64,000 nucleotides of DNA from the NCBI RefSeq assembly GCF_003148685.1, contig NZ_QGGR01000008.1, positions 1-64,000 of the forward strand, in the 5' to 3' direction. Of the stretch, positions 57,245-64,000 are shown piece after piece (the stretch's first letter is position 1; each line of letters begins with the position of its first letter). This DNA comes from Actinoplanes xinjiangensis. GTDB taxonomy: Bacteria > Actinomycetota > Actinomycetes > Mycobacteriales > Micromonosporaceae. The translations under genes and the position numbers were made by a program. Below the pieces are notes generated by a model. That model ran no database searches. It saw only the letters and a list, made by a program, of their open reading frames with translations, and was not told where the DNA came from.

Positions 57245-57662
57245 GAAGGGGCCTTGTCTGAGCGGTATCGATATCATCGCGCCGGTCCCTGAAGGCAAGT
57301 GGAAGGCTTGCGGGACAGGCAGGCGTCTCGCCAGGACAGGCCGGGCGAGAAGCTCGGGAATTACTGCTTCTTGCTCTTCTTGTCCATCGTCATCGCGAGG
57401 TCTCCTTCCCTTCGGGCGACCGACGCACGACGCGCAAGCACGGCATGCACTCGGGGCACCGGGTGCAGCGACCGCGAGCCTAGGACAAGCGGATGAACAA
57501 CTGGCCGGAAAACGGCTCCGGCAGAGGTTCTCGGCTACGGCGCCGACTGCCGGCTATCGGCCCTGAGCTTGGCGAACACTTCTCGCATCGCCGCCGAAAA
57601 GCGTCGTGGAGATGTCCGTCACCTGAACGCAAGGGTGGACGCTGCGGAGCAACAGCCATTCG
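57245..57662. other. 418-base stretch with no normal-sized gene
   Basis: No open frame is credible except a tiny one on the minus strand (57361-57393), listed separately. The end near 57662 is downstream of the PstS-like gene. No terminator structure was recognised. Confidence 0.4.
57361..57393 (-). CDS. Tiny Lys-rich reading frame, 10 residues
   Basis: ATG 57393 is preceded by AAGGAGA at a good distance and starts MTMDKKSKKQ, then stop. The ribosome site is better than random and the lysine codons (AAG) suit the genome. It may be a leader peptide or chance; no partner gene follows on that strand. Confidence 0.25.
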   Translation of the reverse strand: MTMDKKSKKQ

Positions 57663-59201
57663 TCACTCCCGCGGTGTCGTGCACAGCGGCTCGGGTGTGC
57701 CGTCGGCGCGCACGCACGGCGCATACTGTTGCGCCGCGATCATGGAGCGGGCCTCGGCGCCGACCAGATAGTCGGCGAACGACCGGGTCAGTGGGTCGGT
57801 CTTGTCCAGGTCGCCCCAGCTGTAGAGATATTCCACGGTCCAGAACGGGTAGCCGGCCCGGATGTCGTCGATGGTGGCGGCCTGCCCGTCGAGTCTGACC
57901 TGTTTCACCCCGGGGGTCCGCAGCGCGTTGGGGGTGTCCACGTATCCCACGGCGCCGGCCCGGGACCGTACCTTCACCAGAACGTCGCTGGTCGTGGTCT
58001 GCTCGCAGATCATCGGCTGTGATCTGGCCACCCCCTCCCGCAGGACGTCGCAGGAGTCGCTGGTGGCGCCGGCCTGCCGGCCTTCCAGGACGTAGGTCTC
58101 CAGCGCCCGACGGCTACCCGAACGGTCGTCGCGGGCCACCACCCGGATCGGGGCCGAGTCCGCTGCCGCGTCGACGTCCTGCCAGTTCGCCACCTCGCCC
58201 CGGAAGACCCGGCGCAGGGTGTCGACGGAGACGTCGGTGACGGCGACGGCGTTGTTCACCACCACGCTGTACGGCACGACGGCAAGGCCACGGCTGGGCA
58301 CCAGGTCGGTGAAGCCGATGAACTTGCCGTCGGCCAGCGCGAGCCGCCGCGGCCGCTGCTCGGGAGCGGCGTTCTGCAGATGATCGAGACCCTCGAAGCT
58401 TCCGGCCGCGACCACGGTGATTCTCGCGTCGTCGCAGTAGGTCATGTACTGCCCGGCGAGATGGGCCGCGATCCCGGCGAACGCGCTGGAGCCCTCCACG
58501 GTCAGTTCACCGGAGGCGCAGACCGGTGCGCTGGCCGTGGCGCCCGCCTTCTGCTCCGACGTGGCGAACAGCAGCGTGGTGACCAGGGCGCCGGCCAGCA
58601 GGGTGCTCACCGCGGCGCCGGCGATGGTGGTGCGCCGGGTACGTGGTGTGTCGGCCGCGGTGACCAGACCCCCCTCGGAGAGCCGGCCGATCGCCTTCGC
58701 CGGCGGGTTGGGTCCGGCGCCCTCGTTGGAGAGCAGGACGACAACCTTGTATTCCTCGTTCGGGTTGAGGTCCACACGCGGCAGTTCGAGAGTCGAGTGG
58801 CCGAGTTGCCACTGGAAATCCTTGAACTCCTTGCCCAGCGCCTCGGGTTTTTCCTCGGTGAAGCCCGCGGCGATGGTGCGACGCTGCGGAAACTCGAGCT
58901 CGAGTGTCTTGTAGTCGTGCCGGGAGATCGCCGTGCGGCCGACGTTCTTGACTCGCGCCACCACCAGGGCCGGGTCCGCGATGTGGGTGTTCTCCTGGTC
59001 CATGACCCGCGCGACGAGCCTGGCGTACACGGGGCTGAAACCCAGCGGCGAGTTGAACCGCACCCGAAACGACAGCACCCGCTTACGCCGGGCCTGGAAC
59101 TGGTTGAACGCGGTGAGCCCGAGCGCCAGCACGAGCGCGGCGACCAGGCTGCTGACACCCTGCTGGGCGCTGAGCCAGTCCACCAGGACGGAAACCACCA
59201 C
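57663..59201 (-). CDS. Membrane-anchored protein with PstS-like substrate-binding domain
   Basis: A 512-residue protein. An N-terminal hydrophobic helix (SSLVAALVLALGLTAF) is followed by a domain of about 170 residues of unknown family, a second membrane helix (AAVSTLLAGALVTTLLFA) and a C-terminal PstS-like domain (about 255-512): GELTVEGSSAFAGIAAHLAGQY, IGFTDLVPSRGLAVVPYSVVVNN, RRVFRGEVANWQDVD, PIRVVARDDRSGSRRALETYV. This is the phosphate-type binding-protein fold used by substrate-binding proteins and by sensors. Start: one of the GTGs around 59201 after GAGGAG. It may bind phosphate or a similar anion outside the cell. Confidence 0.75.
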   Translation of the reverse strand: MVVSVLVDWLSAQQGVSSLVAALVLALGLTAFNQFQARRKRVLSFRVRFNSPLGFSPVYARLVARVMDQENTHIADPALVVARVKNVGRTAISRHDYKTLELEFPQRRTIAAGFTEEKPEALGKEFKDFQWQLGHSTLELPRVDLNPNEEYKVVVLLSNEGAGPNPPAKAIGRLSEGGLVTAADTPRTRRTTIAGAAVSTLLAGALVTTLLFATSEQKAGATASAPVCASGELTVEGSSAFAGIAAHLAGQYMTYCDDARITVVAAGSFEGLDHLQNAAPEQRPRRLALADGKFIGFTDLVPSRGLAVVPYSVVVNNAVAVTDVSVDTLRRVFRGEVANWQDVDAAADSAPIRVVARDDRSGSRRALETYVLEGRQAGATSDSCDVLREGVARSQPMICEQTTTSDVLVKVRSRAGAVGYVDTPNALRTPGVKQVRLDGQAATIDDIRAGYPFWTVEYLYSWGDLDKTDPLTRSFADYLVGAEARSMIAAQQYAPCVRADGTPEPLCTTPRE

Positions 59202-59904
59202 CACCACTCTCCTCGCCCTCGGTACACCCCGGCAGACCACGACATCGGCGGTCATCCCATGGATTTCCGGTCGCCAGTCCGTCCATCTTTCTCTGCGGAT
59301 CTGACGTGCGAGGATGGCCTGGATGAACGGACGGTCACACAGAAACGTCGCCGTCTACTCTGTTCAGAGGCGTCGCGCCCGAGAGCGAGGGTTCGAGGTC
59401 GGTACGTTCATCGGGATGCCACGGCCGATGCGACCACCGCGATGAGCCCGGACGCGAGGCACAGGGTCAGTCCTATCGCTGTGAGGCGGTGGTTGAGGAC
59501 CGCATCGCGGGCGATGGACTGGTTCATCGCCAGCCATGTGGTGCCACCGAGCAGGGCCATCATCACTACGAACAGAATCATGTCGGTCCGGCCTTCCGAT
59601 CGGGTCGCAGTCGTGCGGATCGGCGACGCCTGACGTCTCCGGTCACGGTTTCCCTTGCGTGTTCGACGGGCCGCCAGGCGTATTCGTCATGTGCCGCCGT
59701 TACCCGGCAGCCGGTCGGCGACGCGGGCTGCTCCCGCCGTTCACGCAACATTCATGCCCGTCGTTTGCTCTCCATCTCCGGGTCCCGCTCCGGTTGAAGA
59801 ACCGTCGTCCGCCGCGGAACCGCGACCCGGTGTCCCGGGCACATCGGCGAACGTTCGCCCGGCCGCCACGCGGTCGTCATTTCGGGTCGTGATCCTGACC
59901 CGTC
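59202..59904. other. 703-base gap containing only a small membrane protein gene
   Basis: Apart from the 57-residue gene at 59408-59581, no gene is supported here. The end near 59904 should contain the promoter for the metallophosphatase operon; no clear -10/-35 pair was seen. Confidence 0.4.
59408..59581 (-). CDS. Small protein with two membrane helices
   Basis: A 57-residue protein, ATG 59581 with GGAAGG ten bases upstream. Translation begins MILFVVMMALLGGTTWLAM (helix 1), then a short polar turn NQSIARDAVLNHR and helix 2, LTAIGLTLCLASGLIAVVASAVA, ending ASR. Codon choice fits the genome. A hairpin of two helices is usual in small regulatory or structural membrane proteins. No family is recognised. 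It lies on the same strand as and upstream of the PstS-like gene (about 200 bases away). Confidence 0.6.
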   Translation of the reverse strand: MILFVVMMALLGGTTWLAMNQSIARDAVLNHRLTAIGLTLCLASGLIAVVASAVASR

Positions 59905-61659
59905 GTGAACCTTCGTCGTCGCCACCTGCTCGGTACCGCGCTCGCCGCGCCGCTGACCGCCCCGCTGTCGCCGGCGACCCCGGCGTCCGCGGCCACCCGG
60001 TTCGATCCGAACGCTGTCCGGTTCACGCTGGCCGTACTGCCGGACACTCAGTATCTGTTCGATGCCGACAGCGCCGACCCGGAACCGCTGCGCGCCACGT
60101 TCCGCTGGCTCACCGAGCACCGCGGCAGCGCGAACATCGCGTTCCTGACCCACCTCGGCGACATCACCGAGCACGGGACGGCCGACGAACTCGCCCGGGC
60201 CGACGCCACGTTCCGGCGCATCGACGGGCGGCTGCCGTACAGCGTGCTGGCCGGCAACCACGACGTCAGGTCGTCCAGTGACGACCAGCGCGGCGACTCG
60301 GCGTACCTGCGGACGTTCGGACCGCATCGGTTCGCTGCGGTGCCGACCTACGGTGGGGCGTCGCCGGACGGGTACAACAGCTTCCACGTGATCACCGCCG
60401 GCGGGCGGCAGTGGCTGATCCTGGCGTTGGACTGGCGGGCCTCGGACAAGGGCCTGGCCTGGGTCCAAGGCGTGCTGGACCGGCACCGGCGGCTGCCGGC
60501 GATCCTGACCACGCACGAGCTGGCGGCGGCCGACCAGGCCGGGGTGGCGCGGCTCTCGGCGTACGGTCAGCGGCTCTGGGACGCGCTGATCCGGCGCAAC
60601 GACCAGATCTTCCTGACCCTCAACGGGCACTACTGGCCGCCGGGGCGGACCGTGCTGCGCAACGACGCCGGACACGACGTGCATGTGCACGTCACCAACT
60701 ATCAGGACCGCTACTACGGCGGCGCGGCGATGATCCGGCTCTACCACGTCGACCTGGCCCGCAACGTGATCGACGTGGAGACGTTCGCACCCTATCTGGA
60801 CAGTCGCGCCGACCGGCTGGCCGTCGAGAACCGGGAGCTGACCTCGGACGTCGACCGGTTCAGTCTCGCCATCGACTACGCCGCCCGGTTCGCCGCCTTC
60901 GCGCCGTCGTCCGCTCCGCCGCCCCGGCCGGCACCGGCGGTCATGCCACGGGGCACGGTCGCCTACTGGCGCTTCGACGACGCCGGATTCGACGACACGC
61001 GGGCCCGCGACCTGACCGGCGGCGGTAACGACCTGACCCTGACCCGGCTGCCGTTCGGCGCCCCCGCGGCCCGTACCGATGACCACCACCGGGATCAGCC
61101 GGCACACGCCAGCCTGCGGTTCGACAACGGGACGATTCTGCGCGCCGGGCCGGCCGCTCCGCTGAACAGGGCGACGTTCCAGCACGGGTACACGATCGAA
61201 CTGTTCCTCAAACTGCCCGACCCGTTCGTCGGCGACCACGCCTGGATGGGCATCTTCAGCTGGGAGGGCAGGTCAGCCGACGCCGGCCGGACGAACGGCG
61301 ACCCGGCCGAGCCGACCTGCAGCCTCAACCTGTCCCCCGAACGATTCCTGCAGTACGTGGTCTACCCCACCGGCACCGACGACGCGCCGACCTCGTGGAG
61401 CCACACCGTCCCGGTCGGCCAGTGGATCCACGTCGCCGTCGTCAACGACGCCCACCACACCATCGTCTACGTCGACGGGTCCCCGATCGTCCGCAATCCC
61501 AGTCGCTCCTCGCGCGGCATCACCACCCTCGGCAAGCCGTTCGTCCTCGGCGGCACGCAGTACGCCGAACACTACGACCGGGCCTTCTACGGCTGGCTCG
61601 GCGACGTACGCATCGTGTCGCGGCCACTGCGCCCGCAGGACTTCCTCAGCAAGCCCTGA
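59905..61659 (+). CDS. Tat-exported metallophosphoesterase with LamG-like domain
   Basis: A 584-residue secreted protein. The Tat signal LRRRHLLGTALAAPL is followed by a calcineurin-like phosphoesterase domain: Asp47 (LPDTQY), Asp86 (HLGDITEH), GNHD at 117-120, His in TTHEL and NGHYW. The C-terminal part from about 355 (TVAYWRFDDAG through the HVAVVNDAHHTIVYVDG strand) is a LamG-like concanavalin fold for substrate or surface binding. GTG start at 59905. It is 47 bases before the PHP gene and clearly in one operon with it. Its likely job is to hydrolyse phosphate esters outside the cell; the true substrate is unknown. Confidence 0.88.
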   Translation: MNLRRRHLLGTALAAPLTAPLSPATPASAATRFDPNAVRFTLAVLPDTQYLFDADSADPEPLRATFRWLTEHRGSANIAFLTHLGDITEHGTADELARADATFRRIDGRLPYSVLAGNHDVRSSSDDQRGDSAYLRTFGPHRFAAVPTYGGASPDGYNSFHVITAGGRQWLILALDWRASDKGLAWVQGVLDRHRRLPAILTTHELAAADQAGVARLSAYGQRLWDALIRRNDQIFLTLNGHYWPPGRTVLRNDAGHDVHVHVTNYQDRYYGGAAMIRLYHVDLARNVIDVETFAPYLDSRADRLAVENRELTSDVDRFSLAIDYAARFAAFAPSSAPPPRPAPAVMPRGTVAYWRFDDAGFDDTRARDLTGGGNDLTLTRLPFGAPAARTDDHHRDQPAHASLRFDNGTILRAGPAAPLNRATFQHGYTIELFLKLPDPFVGDHAWMGIFSWEGRSADAGRTNGDPAEPTCSLNLSPERFLQYVVYPTGTDDAPTSWSHTVPVGQWIHVAVVNDAHHTIVYVDGSPIVRNPSRSSRGITTLGKPFVLGGTQYAEHYDRAFYGWLGDVRIVSRPLRPQDFLSKP

Positions 61660-61706
61660 TCACCCCCCTCGCGACCCGACCGCCATACCGCCCTGAAGGA
61701 GATACC

Positions 61707-63329
61707 GTGCCCCTGCCCACTCGGCCGGACAAGGACCTGCCCGATTCCGTACGGAACCGGCGAGGCCTGTCCCGTCGTGGCGTGCTACGCGGAGCCGGCG
61801 GCGTCGGCGCGGGGTTCGCGGCCGGTGCCGTCACCGCCCCCGCCCCCGCCGCGGCGGGCGGTGACGACTGCCCCGATCTGATCTACCTGACCGGCGACCA
61901 CCACGTACACAGCCAATACAGTCACGACGCCAAATACCGGCCGAGCGACCTGGCCCGGCGCGGCGCCCAGTTCGGCCTGGACTGGATGGTCTTCACCGAA
62001 CACAGCAACATCGGCCACGCCGACGCGGACGGTGCCGGCCAGGAACGCGAGCAGATCCTCCTGGCCCGTCGGGAGAACCCCCGGCTACTCATCTTCCAGG
62101 GCCTGGAGTGGTACATCCCGGGCGCCGAGCACGCCACCGTCTTCACCGCGCCCGGCGCGGCCGAGGCCGCCGTGCTGCGCGAGTTCGAGAAGGCGTACGA
62201 CGGCAAACTGCTCAACCGGGCCGACAGCACCTCGGCCAACGAGGCTCATGCGGTCGCGGCGATCCGCTGGCTGGCAGAACAACGCCGGACCGGCCGGGTC
62301 CCAGACGTGCTGGTACTCGCCAACCACCCGTCCCGGCTGGGCATCGACTCACCGCACGAACTTCGTGCCTGGCGCGACGCCGACCCCGCGATCATGATCG
62401 GCATGGAAGGCGCGCCCGGTGCGCAGGGCGCCGCGATCCCCGGTCTGCGCGGCCCGGCGAGCGTACGCGGTGAGTACGAGAACCGCCCCGGCCCGCAGTC
62501 CTGGCCCGGCTACCCGCCTGAGGCGTACGTCACCTACGGCGGCTTCGACTGGATGACCGCCACGGTCGGCGGGCTCTGGGACGCGCTGCTCTCCGAAGGT
62601 CGGCTGTTCACCATCACCAGCAACTCCGACAACCACCGGACGATCCACGACACCACCCGCAACGGCGATTTCCCACCCGGGCACACCTTCGACACCGACG
62701 GTCACCTCCCCGACCCGGTGGAGACGGGCACCCCGCAGCCGGGCAGTGACTTCTGGCCCGGCCAGTTCAGCCGCACCCACGTCGGCGTCACCCGGTACGG
62801 CTATCGCGAGGTGATGGCCGGTCTGCGCGCCGGCCGGGTCTGGGTCGATCACGGCCACCTGGTCGACGCCGTCGACGTCCGCCTCGACGCCGGCCATGCC
62901 CGGGCCACCCTCGGCGGCCGGGTCCGGGTGCGCCGGGGCCGGCGACTCACCCTGACCGTCACGATCACCTCGGCCCGGCGCCCCAACATGCACGGCGACC
63001 TGCCCAGGCTGGCCCATCTGGACGTGATCCGCGGGCGCACGGGCCCGGCCGCCGACGACCGGGACACGTTCGTTGCCCCCGGCACCCGGGTCGAGCACAC
63101 CGTGGACACCCGCCGTCGGAGCGGCACGTACACCGTACGCATCGATCTGGGACCGGCTCGCGACAGCGGCTACGTCCGGCTGCGCGGCAGCGACGGCCGC
63201 CGCAACGGCCCTGGCCTGCGCGGCCGGTCGGTCGACCCGCACGGCCCGCTGGCCCACCCGCCGGGCCAGGGCGACCCCTGGCAGGACATCTGGCTCTACA
63301 CCAACCCGATCTTCATCGACGTCCACTGA
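61707..63329 (+). CDS. Tat-exported PHP-domain metalloenzyme
   Basis: A 540-residue secreted protein. The Tat signal RRGLSRRGVLRGAGG precedes a PHP-type metal-binding fold: HVH (66-68), FTEHSN, an acidic residue in FQGLEW, LANHP and the SNSDNH segment. Metals at such sites catalyse phosphoester hydrolysis. A C-terminal barrel-like part (about 400-500) follows. GTG 61707 follows AAGGAGAT. It forms an operon with the preceding metallophosphoesterase; both are Tat-exported, so they are likely loaded with metal in the cytosol before export. The substrate is unknown. Confidence 0.85.
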   Translation: MPLPTRPDKDLPDSVRNRRGLSRRGVLRGAGGVGAGFAAGAVTAPAPAAAGGDDCPDLIYLTGDHHVHSQYSHDAKYRPSDLARRGAQFGLDWMVFTEHSNIGHADADGAGQEREQILLARRENPRLLIFQGLEWYIPGAEHATVFTAPGAAEAAVLREFEKAYDGKLLNRADSTSANEAHAVAAIRWLAEQRRTGRVPDVLVLANHPSRLGIDSPHELRAWRDADPAIMIGMEGAPGAQGAAIPGLRGPASVRGEYENRPGPQSWPGYPPEAYVTYGGFDWMTATVGGLWDALLSEGRLFTITSNSDNHRTIHDTTRNGDFPPGHTFDTDGHLPDPVETGTPQPGSDFWPGQFSRTHVGVTRYGYREVMAGLRAGRVWVDHGHLVDAVDVRLDAGHARATLGGRVRVRRGRRLTLTVTITSARRPNMHGDLPRLAHLDVIRGRTGPAADDRDTFVAPGTRVEHTVDTRRRSGTYTVRIDLGPARDSGYVRLRGSDGRRNGPGLRGRSVDPHGPLAHPPGQGDPWQDIWLYTNPIFIDVH

Positions 63330-63451
63330 GGAAAGCCGATGGCTCTCGGCCCGAGATGAACAATGCGCGAACGACCGAATGCCCGGCGTACGTGCGGGGC
63401 ACCAGTCACCTCAGTCAGCTACGGCCCTTCTGATGACCTCTGAGGTGTGTG

Positions 63452-63706
63452 ATGACCGAACCCGCCGCCACCGGTGGACTCGTCGACCCGGAGATCGCCC
63501 TGCAACGTCAGATCGAGACGCTTTCCCAGCGTTTCCCGGACGTGGAGCGGGCCGACCTCTCCGAGCGTGTGCATGCGACGTACGAGCGGCTCAAGCAGGA
63601 GGCAACGGTCGATTCTCATCTGGTCGCCATGACCGAGAAGCAGGTCACCGAGGACCTGCGCCGCACCGGTGAGACGGTCCACGTCCGCGGCGACGGCACG
63701 GATTGA
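63452..63706 (+). CDS. Small three-helix-type protein before glgE
   Basis: An 84-residue helical protein with a basic/acidic pattern (ALQRQIETLSQRFPDVERADL, VHATYERLKQEATVDSHL). It resembles small three-helix bundle dimerisation proteins found in actinobacteria. ATG 63452 follows GAGG; GTG 63449 is possible. It ends 13 bases before the glgE start and may be co-transcribed with it. Function unknown. Confidence 0.65.
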   Translation: MTEPAATGGLVDPEIALQRQIETLSQRFPDVERADLSERVHATYERLKQEATVDSHLVAMTEKQVTEDLRRTGETVHVRGDGTD

Positions 63707-63718
63707 AGGGCCCACGGT

Positions 63719-64000
63719 ATGACGGGCCGTCCGATCGGACGTATCGCGGTGACCGGGGTCGGGCCGGTCGTCGAGCACGGTGAGCGACCGGCGAAGTCGG
63801 TCATCGGTGAGGAGTTCGAGGTCGTCGCCACCGTGTTCCGCGAGGGCCACGACGCGGTGGGCGCCACCGTGGTACTCACCGACACCGACGGCCACGAACA
63901 CCGTGTCCCGATGCACCGGGTCAACGCGGGGCTCGACGCCTGGTCGGCCACGGTCGGCGCCGACCGGCCCGGCTCGTGGTCGTATCGGGTGGAGGGCTGG
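63719..64000 (+). CDS. glgE: GlgE, alpha-1,4-glucan:maltose-1-phosphate maltosyltransferase (N-terminal part)
   Basis: The first 94 residues of GlgE, which extends glycogen-like glucan with maltose from maltose-1-phosphate. The start MTGRPIGRIAVTGVGPVVEHGERPAK and later FEVVATVFREGHDAVGATVVLTD-DGHEH and SWSYRVEGW are the N-terminal immunoglobulin-like domain typical of actinobacterial GlgE. ATG 63719 follows GAAGGG. The catalytic GH13 domain is beyond the window, so only identity by this domain can be claimed. Confidence 0.85.
   Translation, partial: MTGRPIGRIAVTGVGPVVEHGERPAKSVIGEEFEVVATVFREGHDAVGATVVLTDTDGHEHRVPMHRVNAGLDAWSATVGADRPGSWSYRVEGW

Noticed and set aside
1..64000. rRNA, tRNA, CRISPR array, replication origin or attachment site
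   Set aside because: No cloverleaf-like tRNA, conserved rRNA stretch, regularly spaced repeat or DnaA-box cluster was noticed on reading both strands; a dedicated search was not possible.

Overview
The window is very GC-rich and densely coded. It carries Actinobacteria hallmarks: XRE/DUF397 proteins, ALF repeats, an ECF sigma factor, the start of a GlgE maltosyltransferase and many Tat or Sec exported enzymes. A filamentous actinomycete of the Micromonosporaceae (Actinoplanes-like) type is my best guess; this is inferred from gene content, not from any marker gene. No rRNA, tRNA or CRISPR array was seen.

Layout. 1-0.2 kb: one end of an IS5-type insertion sequence. 0.3-4.3 kb: AraC regulator, a SnoaL-like/hydrolase pair, then an MhpC-like hydrolase and a DJ-1/PfpI protein. 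4.4-13.6 kb: a GntR/FCD repressor divergent from a seven-gene operon (lipoprotein binding protein, two permeases, two ATPases, aldehyde dehydrogenase, iron alcohol dehydrogenase) that looks like uptake and oxidation of a small carbohydrate or polyol. 13.6-19 kb: an O-methyltransferase, then a large exported ALF-repeat/coiled-coil protein with a small membrane-anchored protein just downstream. 19.3-25.6 kb: an ABM-like protein overlapping an ECF sigma factor, an MDR oxidoreductase, a GGDEF protein, a DUF397/XRE pair, a UbiA prenyltransferase and an odd LMW phosphatase-like protein.

25.6-35.6 kb is the most interesting block. One minus-strand operon encodes a 2524-residue PKS (acid ligase-ACP-KS-AT-DH-KR-ACP-TE), a flavin-dependent halogenase and a chorismatase. 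Together they suggest chorismate -> hydroxybenzoate starter -> loading on the PKS -> malonyl extension with reduction and dehydration -> thioesterase release, with halogenation of the ring: a compact biosynthetic system for a halogenated hydroxyaryl alkenoate or short aryl polyene.

36.4-44.5 kb: a secreted V8/trypsin-like protease, a lipoprotein, a 1933-residue secreted ThuA/sugar dehydrogenase/PKD mosaic and a YtkA-like membrane-anchored protein. 44.6-46.1 kb: a hydrolase and TetR gene diverging over an 11-bp inverted repeat. 46.3-51.6 kb: an accessory-looking patch with an orphan MinD-like ATPase, a HTH-STAND ATPase with about ten 28-residue repeats, a 34-residue hydrophobic peptide enclosed by RNA hairpins, CutA and several tiny reading frames. 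51.7-57.3 kb: secreted trypsin, ACT protein, chemoreceptor, PfkB kinase, exported GDPD. 57.6-63.3 kb: membrane-anchored PstS-like protein, a small two-helix membrane protein, and Tat-type metallophosphoesterase and PHP proteins. The window ends in a small helical protein and the start of glgE.
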